From Spinacia oleracea (lineage: Eukaryota; Streptophyta; Magnoliopsida; Caryophyllales; Amaranthaceae): a DNA stretch of 64,000 bases. A program made the position numbers and the translations under genes. A model generated the notes under the pieces. That model had not been told where the DNA came from and made no database searches. It saw only the letters and a list, made by a program, of their open reading frames with translations. Below are positions 12,431-24,699 of this stretch, in pieces; the first letter of the stretch is position 1; every line of letters starts with the position of its first letter. Location: positions 35,145,449 to 35,209,448 of the forward strand of contig NC_079491.1 of assembly GCF_020520425.1 (NCBI RefSeq), read 5' to 3'.

Positions 12431-13256
12431 TATTATGTCCTCCGTATTTGTCAATTCATGAGTATTTACGGAGTAATACACATTGTGTTTCAAACACACT
12501 ATTGAATTCTTACACATTGTTGAAACCTAAGAAGATAATGATGAGAGTTTGTTTAAATTTTTGACAGAGAAAACTAATAAAATGAAGAAAAAAAATATTG
12601 AGCTGAAACTGAGACTGCTGTTACAGTTTGTGTTACTGTATACTAAAAAATTCATACATCATTCATTTCCCAAAAAGAAATGCAGTCAGAAGTTATCCCT
12701 ACTTTCTTTTTTTTACTATGTACTGTCAAGCCATTTATACTAGTATATTCCCATCAATATCAGACTTGTACTATAAATGATCTTTTTCCTCATTTGTTAC
12801 TCTATTGACTGCAATCCAATCTTCGAACTGACACTAAAGTAAAAACACAACCCATTTGCAGAGAAACACCTTACCTCTTTTCCAAATTTTTATCAACTAT
12901 TTTGGCAAATAAAATAAAGCAATTTTAAGATGTAGAAATACGAGTGAGAAGTTACCTCTGTTAGATTTTTTTTTCTAATTTGTTACTCCATTTACTAATG
13001 AAAAATCTTCAAACTTAAAGTGGGATTGGAGAAGAAAAAACAGAACCCTTTGCAAAACAAACCTTACCTCTTTTTTAAAATCTTTATTAAGGCAAGGAAT
13101 GAATTTAAGCGTGAATACGTGATACTCTTTAATAAAGAAACAATCTAACTAATTCCTACGAATATTGGTACGATAAAACATACCAGAAGTCGAGAACTAC
13201 ACATGGTTACAAAAAGATAATTCGATCTAATAATAATAAATTTATAATCTTGGTGA
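12431..13256. other. Intergenic DNA downstream of the MYB gene
   Basis: No gene seen. The first few hundred bases below 13257 must contain the MYB 3' untranslated region, but no poly(A) signal stands out among many AT-rich candidates. Confidence 0.4.
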
Positions 13257-15005
13257 TCAATAATAATAGTACATCACCTTGGTCATGTCTTTTTCCTCTT
13301 CTTTAGTTTCATGAAAGCTGTAATTAGTGGTAATTAGCTGCTTGATCTCCTCTAACCCATAATTCTCCAACAATGAAGTAGAAGTAGTAGTTTGACCATT
13401 TTGCCCCCATAATACAGCACTATCTCCTCTAACACAAGATGACTTCTCCTCCACCAACACCATCTTCCCTTGACCATCTTGTTGATGATTAACAACTTGA
13501 TTCGCGTAAAAACACCCATAATTATTCTGCTGATTATCTTCAATCTTTACTTGATTAGTGATCATCTGAGTAATACTCCCACTCCCATCAGAACTACAAC
13601 TACTTGGTTGTTGTTGATGATCGCCACCGAACTCGAGAAGGGTACTATTGTCTTTTACTTGCTGTTGATGATTTTGCATGAGAATTAGGGTATTACTATT
13701 ATTATTTGAACACCCTTCTGAAAAAGACATAGTTATAGGGTATGTGCTGGTACACTGGAAAGAAGGTGAGGATAACAGAGATGATGATGGTGATGAAGGG
13801 TAGAGATTATTTTGAAGCATAGGATAATAGTTAAGGGATTTTTTGTGATTACTAATATTTAAATTAGGGGAATTATTATTATTAGTAATAATGTTTCCCA
13901 TTAGCTTCTTCTTAAGCTTGGTATTCCAGTAATTCTTGATATCATTGTCTGTCCTTCCTGGTAATTGAGCGGCTATTATTGACCACCTACAACAATTATT
14001 AAAACCAAGAAAATGTGACCAAAAAAATGCATTAATTTTTATTTGATGCTCATTAATATATTTTTGACTCTCCAATAATTAACTACGAGTACTACATAAA
14101 ATTATCATTATTAAATTTATTATTATGGTTGAAGTAATACTATTAAACAAGGAAATAAAGAAACTGCGCAAAGTAAAACCTATGGAAGGATCTACTCATA
14201 ATTAATTAATAATTTGACATGCATGATATGAAATCCACTAATTCAAGATTTTATCTTTATGTGTTCCATAATCAGATCATTGTTTTCCCTTTTTAGTTGA
14301 TTTTCTTTTTTAATACACTCTCCATCGTATATAGAGGCAAAAGGTTACTATTTCAAATATATTTAATTTTGTAATAAACATACACAATGAAGTATCAAAA
14401 CGAAAAATAATTGGAAACATCAAATTAATTAAGTATCTTGAAAATATTATAGATTTGATTGTTTCATGAGACATGTAGGACTATCGAAAATTCAAGTGGC
14501 CGAAGCTGAAACAACTACTTTTTACTAGTTCAAGTAAAAGATCGATATCAATCAAAGATTAAAAAGAAAAATGAAGTTTCTTTTAAACATTTGGATTTTG
14601 AACAGGCTTAAAATTTAAAAATAAGATGAATAATAATAAAAAAGAAAGAAATTAGAAACCTGGTTCCAATAGTAGCATACAAGCTGCAAATGATCCTATC
14701 TTCATCATCAGAGAAGTCCCCATGTTTAATATTTGGTCTTAAGTAATTAAGCCATCTTAATCTGCAGCTTTTCCCACACCTCTTCAAACCTAAACCAAAT
14801 CCAAATTATTAAAAGTTGGATCTTAATTATATATATGTTGGTAGTGACTAGTGAAGTGGGTTTACTTACCAGCTTTTTGAGGAAGGGCAATCCAATTACC
14901 ACCAGTGCCAAATTTATGAATGTAATCTTTGAGTTTAACATCTTCTTCAGGAGACCATGGCCCTTTCTTCACATTTGCTTTATCACAACATGGTGCTCTT
15001 CCCAT
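13257..15005 (-). CDS. R2R3-MYB transcription factor, subgroup 14 (RAX-like)
   Basis: Nuclear DNA-binding regulator. Three exons on the minus strand give 331 residues: 15005-14870, 14789-14660 and 13986-13257, with GT/AG borders at both introns and frame preserved. The start opens [20 protein letters not shown], the hallmark MYB N-terminus. R2 spans about residues 12-63 and R3 about 65-115. R3 has the usual replacement of the first tryptophan (GDF) and ends [37 protein letters not shown] and the two intron positions match subgroup 14 (RAX1-3, MYB36/68/84/87), whose members act in axillary meristem formation and root endodermis. The C-terminal half is Asn/Gln/Ser-rich and carries LEEIKQLI about 30 residues from the end, a motif typical of RAX proteins. 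Which paralogue it represents cannot be told without a phylogeny. Confidence 0.93.
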
Positions 15006-15096
15006 TTTTTTTTTAATTAATATTTAGAGAGAGAAATTTAAAGTAGCTTTGTAGGAAGACTTTGGAAATAAACAGACAAAGTGGATATAATAGTTG

Positions 15097-15104
15097 TATA
15101 TATA
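15097..15104 (-). promoter_or_regulatory. Possible TATA box of the MYB gene
   Basis: TATATATA lies about 92 bases upstream of the ATG at 15005, a normal spacing for a short 5' leader. A GA/TC-rich stretch (15108-15170) lies just further upstream. The call rests on position only. Confidence 0.35.
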
Positions 15105-15752
15105 TTGAAGAGAGATAAAATAGAGAGAGAATGAAGAGGGGAAAGAAGTCAGAGGGAGGCAAAGAAGGTCTTCTACTTCATACAAAAATTTCAATGATGA
15201 CTTTGTAAAATGACTTTTTTGAGTTGTACTGCTGATTTGTGATTAGCTATATCAACTTTCAACATATTATTAATTTATTATTATTATTATTGTTTTATAA
15301 AATATGTAAATTCATATTGTGAATCTAACCATATCCATGCTGTCTAGTCTACTTACAAGACAAGAGCACAAGTGAACAACAAACAGTTCACTTATTAAAG
15401 ACTATACTAATTGCTTTTATTTTACTATACTTATTTGAACTTGTATCATTGTATGTGTCCCCTTTGCAAGAATCGTAAGTTGTATCCCGTATTTAGGTTC
15501 AATTTAAATGAGGCCTGCCTGTGCATCCGGACATTGTTCGTATCTTCATCCAAACATATAAGGGGAAAGAGAAAGGGATCATATATAGATATTATATACG
15601 TACTCGATCCGTGTATGTTATACGGAGTATATGTTATATACTTCGTATATGGTTGGAAAGTAGGGATCGGATATAGATACTGATTGGCTTACAAAACCTA
15701 AATGATCATGATCATTAATGGTCCTTAGCTAGTTTTAACACAAATTGGGACC

Positions 15753-15864
15753 AAGAAATTACAACGTCTAATGCTTCTTCAACATCTAAGAAGATTTTAT
15801 ACAATGACAAGAAATTACAACGTCTAATGCTTCTTCGACATCTAAGAAGATTTTATACAATGAC
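15753..15864. repeat. Tandem duplication, two 56-bp units
   Basis: 15753-15808 and 15809-15864 are head-to-tail copies of a 56-base unit starting AAGAAATTACAACGTC, differing at only about one position, so the duplication is recent. Confidence 0.95.
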
Positions 15865-15987
15865 AATTAGCTACAGTATATCTAATTTACCTTGCTAGTT
15901 TGTTTTTTCTTTTGAATTAAACGAGTCACTTCACCATTACCTACTTAAACTTACTTAGCTTCCTATGTATATGAATATTCATCTTGT

Positions 15988-16140
15988 ACCATGGTACATG
16001 CTTATGAATTTTTTCCATGGTACAAGTTTAAACGGCATAAGTCAATACCATGGTTGAAGCTAAAAACTCATAAGTATGTACCATGGTACAAGCTTAAAAT
16101 TCATAAGCATGTACCATGGTACAAGCTAAAAATGCATAAG
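15988..16140. repeat. Minisatellite built on GTACCATGGTAC palindromes
   Basis: Five CCATGG cores at roughly 30-bp spacing, each joined to a variant of ACAAGCTTAAAATTCATAAG; the first unit is in the opposite orientation. GTACCATGGTAC is itself a palindrome, so the array can form a series of hairpins. It happens to be open in one frame (62 residues), but the repeat nature makes a protein unlikely. Confidence 0.85.
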
Positions 16141-16570
16141 TTTCTAAAAAAAATTCCGGACAAAAAAAAGCTCTTGTGAAGACTCGGCCATTTTGTCGCC
16201 TACGACGTGATGGTAATGGCCCGCGATGATGGCCGGCGGTGGTGTGGTTAGATTTGAGGCGGATATATGGGTAAATATTGAATGAGGGGAGTAAATAAAG
16301 AAGGGTATATGGGTAAATGAATGGGGCCCGATTTTGAGTAATATGGGGCGGTAAATAGTAAGCCTCTTTTGTATATATCCTATGAATATATATTTTTTTT
16401 TTTTGGCAAATAGAGATTTATTATTCACCAAAGTATATGGTTACACAAGAACTCCAAGACACCAAACACACCAGAAACCAAATTGGGTGACCCAAAACAG
16501 AAGGCATCACCCTTACAAACTACAAAGAACAAACTGGGAGAGCCAAAACAGCAGGCATCACCCTAACACA

Positions 16571-19500
16571 CTACAGCAAGCAGGATTTCATTTCATCACT
16601 GCATCTACAAGCTATAGCAAACATAATTCTACTGATTACTGTATCACAACTCTCAAGCTTAGAATTGAACACATTAGCATTTCTCTGAAGCCATAAGGCA
16701 TAAACAATCTCCACAAATGCTATGGCTCCCACCTAGCTTGCTTTTCTTCCTAGTGCTTCTGCTGAGTTTATTATCCCACTCTATCTCCTCTTGCCATGTG
16801 AGAATAGGTTTAACAAAGCCACAATTGAGAAGAACTTGATTCCAAACTGCATTTGAAAATCCACACTCAAAGAACATATGAGATATACTTTCTCTATAAT
16901 TTTGACACTGCCCACACTGCTCAACCACATTAATGTTCCAGCTCAACAATCTTTCTCTGGTAGCTAGCCTATTCTGGATAGCTAGCCATGTTACAAAAGT
17001 ACTTTTAGGGCTAGCTTTGCTGTTACAAATAAGTCTTTTCCACAAGACTTGATTTCCAACTTGCCTCAACTGCTTATACACCTTCTGAATCCTGAATTTC
17101 TCCCCATGAGTGAAAAGATGAGGATTATTAGCATCCAACAAATCCCTAGCAGCCCACACTTTCCTCAAAGACCATGACAGACCATTTGGAATGTCCATGG
17201 TCCAAAAGTCTTTAGTTTTGACATAATAAATATGAACCCATCTGATCCACAACCTGTCTTGTTTTTGAGATAAAGCCCAACAATGCTTCAAAACAACAGC
17301 TTTATTCCAAACTATCATATCTTTTAAATTCCAATCTCCACATATCTTGAGAAGACACATGTGCTCCCAAGAAACAGGAGCTCTCCTTGAGTTTGTATCA
17401 TTACCAGTCCATAAGAAAACTCTGCAGATTCTAGGGATTTCTTTTATAACTTTTTTGGGCATGACAAAAATCTGGCACCAATAGAGCTGGATGCCAAATA
17501 ACACAGAACGAATTAGTTGAATTCTTCCAGCATAAGAGAGCATTTTAGTTGTCTAGCTTCTGATTCTAGCTACAGTTTTCTCAATGAGTGGTTCGCAGTC
17601 AGTAAAATTGAGCTTTCTGGTAGTAAGAGGAACTCCCAAATATTTAAAAGGGAAGGAACCCCTGGGAATACCTAAATCAGATACTATGAGATCAGCCACA
17701 TCACCAGAAACACCAGCAATATAAACCTCACTTTTATGGAGGTTTGCAGTTAACCCTGAAGCATTTGAAAATTTGGTGAAAGCATCAAACATTGTCTTCA
17801 CAGAATCCCTATCAGCCCTCACAAACATTAATAAATCATCAGCAAACATCATGTGAGTAAGGGAGAGCTTCTTACATTTAGGATGAAAATGAAAACCAGA
17901 AGAAGAGGCTGCATCATTTAGACACCTTGAGAGATATTCCATTCCAAGTGCAAAAAGGAAGGGAGACATAAGATCCCCTTGCCTTAGCCCCCTTTTTTTT
18001 TTTTTTTTTTTTTTTTTTTCTGGAATTGGATTAGTAGGATAACCATTGACTAAGATGGAGTAAGAGACAGTTGATAAGCATTGCATAATCCAGTTCATAA
18101 ATTTCTCAGGAAACCCTAGCTCACATAGCATAGCCTTCAAGAAGGGCCATTCCGAAGAGTCATAGGCCTTCTTCAAGTCCACTTTAATCATACACCTAGG
18201 AGAGATATACTTTCTAGAGTAGCACTTAATCAATTCAGTAGCAAGAAGTATGTTGTCTGCAATGGCTCTCCCAGGAATAAACCCAGATTGAGCCTCACTT
18301 ACCACATCACCAATTACCCCTTGCGTTCTAGATGTAAGAATCTTTGAAATCAACTTATAAACCACTGTACAACAAGCAATAGGCCTGAATTCTGTGATCT
18401 TTGAGGCATTAGGTACCTTAGGGATTAAGGTCACCACTGTATTGTTTATCTGTTTAGGCAGGTGCCCTGTTTCAAAGAATGATTTAACAACAGCATAAAT
18501 GTCATGTTTAATTACATCCCAAGCTTTGATAAAGAACAAGTTGTTAAAGCCATCCAACCCTGGAGCCTTATTCACATCAATACCCTTCAGAGCATCATCA
18601 ATTTCTTTGTTGGAGATTAGAAGAACCAATGATTCAGCAGCAGTGTGAGTGAGCTGTTTGCCTTTCCTTACCATATCAACATCAATACCAGAAAGAGTAG
18701 GGGCAGCAGTGCCAATTATCCCTGTGTAAAACCCCCTAATTTCCTCCTTGATTTCATCAGCCGTGTTTAACTTCTTTCCACCACTATCATACAGAACATC
18801 AATGCTATTCCTGGCATGTCTTTCCTTCATAGCACTAAAAAAGAACTTAGTGTTTGAATCCCCCAGTTGGAGCCATTGGATTCTTGATTTTTGCTTATAA
18901 GCACTTTCCTGCACTTTCAAAAATTTCTTCAATTTGTACTGGACCTCTCTTTCTCTATTATGCATATCCACATCAGAAGGTGTATTTTTGAGATGATCTT
19001 GAACAACATCCAACTCACTCCTTAAAGTGTCAATCATGTCATCCAATCTTGCAAACTCTTTAGAATGAAGAGCTGTAAGACTAGTTTTAACACCCTTCAA
19101 TTTCTGCCAGACTTGAAGCATGGCATTTCCAGGATACTCCTTAATCCACCCTTCCTTCACAACATCCAGAAAGTTATGATGGTCTGCCATATAGTTGAAA
19201 AATTTGAAAGGCCTGCCACCTCTTTGCATATTGAGTTTATATTGCAACAAGAGAGGGGAGTGATCCGAAATTCCTAGGTTCAAAACATCAACAATTGCAT
19301 CTGCATAGGATGTAAGCCAAGCAGAGTTGCCAAGAGCCCTATCAATCCTAGACCACACCCTATTGTCTCCATGCCCTTTATTATTCCAAGTGAACAAGTT
19401 ACCACAGCATTTAATCTCTCCCATATCAGAATTTGCCAAGCAGCTTTCAAAATCCCTAGTTTCTGCCTGGGTAATTGGATTTCCATTGATCCTATCACCA

Positions 19501-19939
19501 GAGTACAATACTGAATTAAAGTCACCCATTACTAGCCAAGGGCCAGTGGTATTAGAGTGAATATTCAGCAAATCCACCCACAGTGGCTTCCAACTTCAAT
19601 AGAGTGCAAACCATAAACTGCTGTGAATTCAGTAGTAAAACCCCCATTCTTTACAGTGATAAGGCCATTGATCAGCTGATCAGTTTTGTGAGTAATCTGG
19701 CAAGTCACCAAACTATGTTTCCACCCCAGCCACAATCTCCCCCTAGGTGAGTGAGCATAATTATCATCCCACCTCCACTCAGAACCCAATTTATTCTGAA
19801 TTTTACTACTATTGTGTTGCTTGACCCTGGTTTCTGCTAACACCATCACACTAACATTATTCCTACTAATGAACTTATTTATTTCTACTATCTTGGTGGG
19901 GTCATTCATGCCCCTTACATTCCAAGAGCATATATTCAT
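16571..19939 (-). pseudogene. LINE ORF2: endonuclease and reverse transcriptase, broken
   Basis: Starts at ATG 19939 with the apurinic-type endonuclease (MNICSWNVRGMNDPTK, then AETRV). A frameshift near 19570 separates this from the rest of the endonuclease (LVMGDFNSVL, DNRVWSRIDRALGN, SDHSPLLL) and the RT domain (VDLKKAYDS, GLRQGDLMSPFLFAL, MFADDLLMF, FKYLGVPLT). An in-frame TAG at 17553-17555 then interrupts the segment before MLSYAGRIQLI. The zf-RVT region follows, and a second frameshift near 16725 leads into the usual C-terminus containing AFVEIVYALWLQRNANVFN, ending at TAG 16571-16573. A run of 27 A residues sits in the RT without shifting the frame. At least three lesions make this copy inactive. 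Confidence 0.88.
17993..18019 (-). repeat. 27-base A run inside LINE reverse transcriptase
   Basis: Twenty-seven T on the plus strand (A on the coding strand) encode eight consecutive lysines just before RGLRQGD in the RT. The length is compatible with the reading frame on either side. Confidence 0.95.
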
Positions 19940-21354
19940 CTGTGAGGTAAGGAATCATTAGCATCTCCACCATCATTTCCCACACTCTCCTGTAGCACAG
20001 TCTGCACCTGAGCAAGCCCTCTATTTGGAGTTGAAACTCTATGGTCTCTAGATCTCCTAGTCACCACTCTCCACCCATCATCAGGTTCCACTGAGTGAAC
20101 CTCAACACCCATTGGCTGCTGGTCTGCAGGAACACTCTCGTCATTCTTCTCTGGATTAGGGGGGGGGGGAACTACTTTTTTGGGTCTCCAGACTTGTTGA
20201 ACTTTCTCAGTTGCTGGCTTGTATCTAGTAGTGTTATCCTTCCCACCATTACACACATGCCCCACTACCTTACAAATCTTACTATAGTGGGGTAACCACT
20301 CATACACCACCTTCTGTGTGAAGTTCACTCTTGAAGGATCTTGAATTAGCACAGTTTTAGGCATTTCCCTAGTCACATCCACCTCCACCAATATCCTAGC
20401 AAAGGACACTCTAAGCTGATTAGTGCTACACTCATCTGCAAAAAGAGGCACCCCCACTAAGCTTCCTATCCTACTCAAAGAGTCAGCACCCCAGCATGTC
20501 AAAGGCAAATTAAGAAATTTGATCCATATAGGGATGACTCTAAGAATTTCAGCTTGGAAATCAAAATTTGCAGCCCAAGGTTTGACTATCATTGGCCTAC
20601 CAAAGAAAGAAAAGGGTCCTGCCATCAACACTGACTCCTTCTCCTTCACAGATGCAAACCTCACTACAAAATACCCCTCATCATCTAGAAAAACAACAGG
20701 TTTGCCAACCTGTGGCCATTCTTTAGCAATAAATCTATATATAGCACCAATAGAAGCCATATCTCCTACCACATACAACACAATAGAGCATTTCCACACA
20801 GCAGTCATTCTATCAAGTTCATTCTGATCTAAAATAGCTACAGGTTTACCATCTGATAACGTGGGTGCAATGAAGGTGAGAGAAGTACCTTTCTCTGTGA
20901 GTTTCTTACCCTTGAACAGCCCAGCCCAAGATGGGTTCATCCTTACTGGTTCAACACTGTTTTCCAGAAGCACCTCATTGCTCTGTTCCTGCTCTGTTCT
21001 TCTCAAACTGGTGCTAGCAGTAGCACCTCCATCTAGACCACCAATAGGTAGGCCCAAAACCTTGTGGACACTCTGCATTATTGCCGTCAATCGACTGTGC
21101 GAAACATTACTTCCTTGCTCTTGTTGGTCAGCAATGGCACGCATCAAAGATTCACCACCATTGTTAGACCCTAGTGTCACCTGGGATGGATGTGGTTGAT
21201 AAATGGAGTTATGATAGGCACGAATAACCTCCATTAATTCAGGCGACGACGGACCATTGCTCGGATGAGGCAGCACAGGCGATGGGAAAGGTGGATCTAC
21301 TATTTCATCGGGTTGCGAACTGGGTTTCGACGCACGCGTGTGATATTGATTCAT
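19936..21354 (-). CDS. LINE ORF1 (DUF4283 / zinc-knuckle nucleic-acid-binding protein)
   Basis: Open frame of 472 residues from the ATG at 21354. The frame is open for a further 33 bases upstream, from a TTG at 21387, but that triplet is not a plausible start. The product is the LINE RNA-binding protein. A DUF4283 domain lies in the middle, with AKEWPQVGKPVVFLDDEGYF, AGPFSFFGRPMIVKPW and the IPIWIKFLNLP strand. A degenerate zinc knuckle follows, HYSKICKVVGHVC, in which the first cysteine of the usual CX2C is serine. The stop TGA overlaps the ORF2 start as ATGA. The frame is intact. Confidence 0.85.
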   Translation of the reverse strand: MNQYHTRASKPSSQPDEIVDPPFPSPVLPHPSNGPSSPELMEVIRAYHNSIYQPHPSQVTLGSNNGGESLMRAIADQQEQGSNVSHSRLTAIMQSVHKVLGLPIGGLDGGATASTSLRRTEQEQSNEVLLENSVEPVRMNPSWAGLFKGKKLTEKGTSLTFIAPTLSDGKPVAILDQNELDRMTAVWKCSIVLYVVGDMASIGAIYRFIAKEWPQVGKPVVFLDDEGYFVVRFASVKEKESVLMAGPFSFFGRPMIVKPWAANFDFQAEILRVIPIWIKFLNLPLTCWGADSLSRIGSLVGVPLFADECSTNQLRVSFARILVEVDVTREMPKTVLIQDPSRVNFTQKVVYEWLPHYSKICKVVGHVCNGGKDNTTRYKPATEKVQQVWRPKKVVPPPPNPEKNDESVPADQQPMGVEVHSVEPDDGWRVVTRRSRDHRVSTPNRGLAQVQTVLQESVGNDGGDANDSLPHR

Positions 21355-21539
21355 TGGCCTCACTGACTGCACCAAGGTGGGAGACAAAGCTTGCGCAGCA
21401 ATCTCACGGCGTCAGCTTTCTGAACCTTCTTCTTTCAAACCATGGAGGAAGGGTGCGCACGATAGAACAGTACCTTAACATGTGCTCACAATCGCCATTT
21501 TCGAGAGAATATTTGTGATTCCTGTTTATATCCTATGAA

Positions 21540-21805
21540 ATTAAACAGGTCCTAGTAGTAGAAAATAATATTCCATTTAAGTAGTAATAATCTTTCTATA
21601 AAAGTGAAACTTGTTCCCACGAAAACAATAAGGACCACCCTTGAAGCAAGAATAGAGAAAAATGCTAGAGGTAGCGGTCGAACACTGAACCACCATCCCC
21701 CACAACAAGCCTTAGTCTCCGCTTCCGCTAACACTGAGTCAAGCGTGCATTTTACTGTCTAATCAGTATTTTTTCCTGTCGTGGACTCCTGGGAATGGGG
21801 GTATA
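21540..21805. other. Short host stretch between LINE and copia nest
   Basis: About 270 bases with no recognised gene or repeat; the sequence immediately left of the outermost copia LTR. Confidence 0.4.
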
Positions 21806-23063
21806 TGAAGAAAATATGTCCTTGCTCCAAATTTTCATTTAATGAAAAGTCTAATAAATGCGTTCAGTATTAATTAAACAAGTTAATTATTCAGTGAGAT
21901 CAAGCGATCTGAATGTCTAGCTAGAGGCCGCTTTAGATCAAGTGGAATTAATATTATTAATGCCACAACTTACTCTTGACTGAACCCTTAGGGTCACACA
22001 AATAGTACGTGAACGGATCAAGTATTTAGGTGAATATAATAGTCAGTAAATACTCTAATGATGGATATTTGGAAATGATGGATCTTGGTTTCAGTGGGAG
22101 CTAAACTAAACAAAAAAAAAAACCAAAACCAATAATATTGTCGGAAACGAAGATATTACCAGAAACGAAAATATGGTTCAACATTATCGAATATATATAT
22201 GTATATATATATATATAAATATATAATGAAGATATTGCAGAAACGAAAATATGGTTCATACCGAAAATATAAGTATTACCAGAAACGGAAATATGGTTCG
22301 AATCGGAAATATTATTGGAAATATAAATATTGCCGGAAACGAAAATATTGAATCGGAAATATTATCAGAATCGGAACACGGATCAGAAAATGAATCGGAA
22401 ACGCGAAGCTCGAGGCAAATTGGCCGCAAGGCCAAGCCCATGGGCGTGCCACAAACCAGCGTGCAAGAGCCAGCCCATCGCCCAACGCGCGCCATCCCAC
22501 TAGTGAGCGCGAGCGCACATGCACATTCCCAACGCCAGGCGCGCGCACTAGGCCATCACACATTAAGCTGGGCTGTGCACAAGGCTTGGGCGCCAAGTTT
22601 ACTTGCACGGAAAGTAACTTGGGCCACAAGTCATTGTTGGTCGGCCGATTATAACCTAGGTTTTAGGAAGTTTCCTTAAAACTTCCTAAACCTAAATTAG
22701 TGTTTTGGCATCCTAGGGTTTCTATATTTCCTATAAACACGTGTCCCATGGACATAATCATACACGTGAGTTCTCACACATTGCCTTTCACCCAAAATGA
22801 GATCCCGATAATCTTAAAACCTTATATTAAGATTCTAGTTTGGTGGAATTTAAGGTGGATCTGAACTTTGTGTGGACTATCTACGGAGGGGCGACATTTG
22901 GAGCCCTAAACTCGTTCTTGTTCGGTTCGGGAAAACTAGGGAAGGCACGCATTATTGATTGTATGTATACTCAATTATGCTAATTGATTATGTGAATGTA
23001 CTTGGATTCTGGAAATTATGATTTTTCCGCATGTCAATTAGATTGTTCATATATAGCCTAACA
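21806..23063 (+). repeat. 5' LTR of the old host copia element
   Basis: Starts TGAAGAAAATATGTCC and ends ATATAGCCTAACA, matching in order the complement of the young copia LTR (TGAAGG ... CCTAACA). It contains the family's hallmarks: a CGGAAAC/GGAAATATT minisatellite at about 22140-22400, a GC-rich segment at about 22400-22600, and the GGAGGGGCGACATT block near 22890. The next bases GTGGTACCACGTGCC are a decayed primer-binding site. It is clearly diverged from the other three LTRs of the family in the window, so it is an old copy. Confidence 0.85.
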
Positions 23064-24699
23064 GTGGTACCACGTGCCTCTAGTATAATTGCATAATCAA
23101 TTTCTTGTTTGGTTAAAAACATTATTTTATCCTAGATTAGATCCTTATTTCCTTATGATTAAAAACTTGATTAGAACTAATAAAGTCAAATAATTGGTAG
23201 ATTCTTCAACCTTAAGTAGTTGTTGCAAATATTATGTGATGCTTTTTATGCTAACTTGCCAAGTGGACCATTCTTTGATAAATGAATGAAAGATATATAT
23301 TGTATATATTGTTTTGCAGGTTGTGAAAAGTGACTAGTATGCATGTCCCAATTAGGATAGAAATTATTATATGTGAACCATTAATGTGAATGTAAAATAT
23401 GGTCTAATGCACCATAAGTTTAATTTAAATACGGTATATGTGTACGGTTAGCATATTGTAATAATTAGTATAGTTATTTCAATTTTGCAATTCCTATTTG
23501 GTTAAAGTGGCGCCTCCCAAATTGAAGTTTAAGTAAGATGGTTCAATTCCATTTTCAAGACAAAGTTTGAAGTTGAAGTTTCAAGATGAAGTCGAGCCAT
23601 ACTAGATCACATTTATTTCTTATACATGCTTTAAGATATTTATTGATTTTAAATATGTCTTGAATGATGCATGAGAATATGGTTTCAATAGGTTGCATGA
23701 TTAAGGATTTTATTTAACTTAAAATCTAACCAACATAGTAAAGCCTTAAGTTCCAAAGTTTAAAATTGAGTTAAAAGATGCCTTTTAAAAAAAACACTTA
23801 TTCACCATTCGATTGATTAGTGATAGTTTTCCGCCAAAGCGAGGTATCACTTCTTGATCCCAAAGAAATAAGATACACATTAGTTGTGAGTACATGTTGA
23901 TCTTGGTTGAGCTCGACGATATAAATAAGGATTACCTTATGTCGTGGAAAATTGGATCGATATGTTTTCCTAATAAGTTCTCAGACGTACCTATCAACCA
24001 AGAGTAGTTTCTAGACTATTAACAACAGATTTGTTTACCTAAAATGTTTTATACTTAAGACAAGCCAAAGCATGCTTTATTCTTTAATGATTTCGAGGGT
24101 CTTGGATTAATTTTATTCACACCTTCTGGAACACATAACTCATATAAAATGCTTAATAATTATAATTATGCATGATTGCTTGAATTTAAATTATTAAGAG
24201 CATGTATGAATGGTTATTTATTTGTTTCAATTGTAATTTTCATTATTGAAAACAACAATTCGTTCAACATTTGTGTCAATTCGTGAAAAAGAGAAGTTGA
24301 ACCGGAATAGCTTCCTCGACTGGCAAAGGAACTTGCACATAGTTCTAATGCCGGAAGAAAAGGAGCATGTTCTAGAAGAGGAGATTCCTGAAGCCACTAG
24401 CGACGGGGTCACTCGGGCTGCCCTCGATTGTTTGATTGGTGCCAAAAAGGATTTGAATGTCTAATGCTTTCTCCCATAAGTGCGGATCTACATAAAACGT
24501 CATTAACTCAGTTGTTTTCACGATCATCAGTTAGTTGAAGAGCATGTTACAATATCTTGCACGAACTGAAAGGTTCGAAACTCATTGGCAGATCCTTGAG
24601 ACTAAGCTCAAGAAAGGAGAGCCTGTAAGCCCACATGTTCTCAAGATATGATCAGTTCAAACTGAATACAACATGAACAGTTTGGACAATACGCTCATT
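23064..24699 (+). pseudogene. Leader and gag start of the old copia element
   Basis: The leader (about 23064-24240) matches the complement of the young element's leader at about 30950-32010. The gag begins near 24241, where the start codon has become ATT (ATTGAAAACAACAATTCG). A frameshift follows within ten codons. A readable gag piece remains at about 24277-24463, including EKEKLNRNSFLDWQRNLHIV. Further gag continues to 24699, where the young copia is inserted. The gag resumes at 35523. Confidence 0.8.

Larger units (their letters stand above)
16387..21526 (-). mobile_element. Nearly full-length L1-type LINE, 5140 bp, with 13-bp target-site duplication
   Basis: Non-LTR retrotransposon on the minus strand. 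TATATCCTATGAA occurs at 16374-16386 and again at 21527-21539, directly abutting both ends. The 3' end on the minus strand finishes in an A-rich tail (T-run at about 16392-16403 on the plus strand). ORF1 and ORF2 are both present in order, so the insertion is not 5'-truncated in any large way. It carries no RNase H domain, unlike the LINE at 1-2370. The perfect TSD and the small number of disabling changes suggest a fairly recent insertion. Confidence 0.92.

Noticed and set aside
15991-16179. 62-codon frame with repeated VPWYKLK units
   Set aside because: Produced by the GTACCATGGTAC minisatellite; no evidence for a protein.
22251-22679. Open frame of 142 codons in the old copia LTR
   Set aside because: It lies over the LTR minisatellite and GC-rich block; comparable frames occur on the other strand, and no domain is present.
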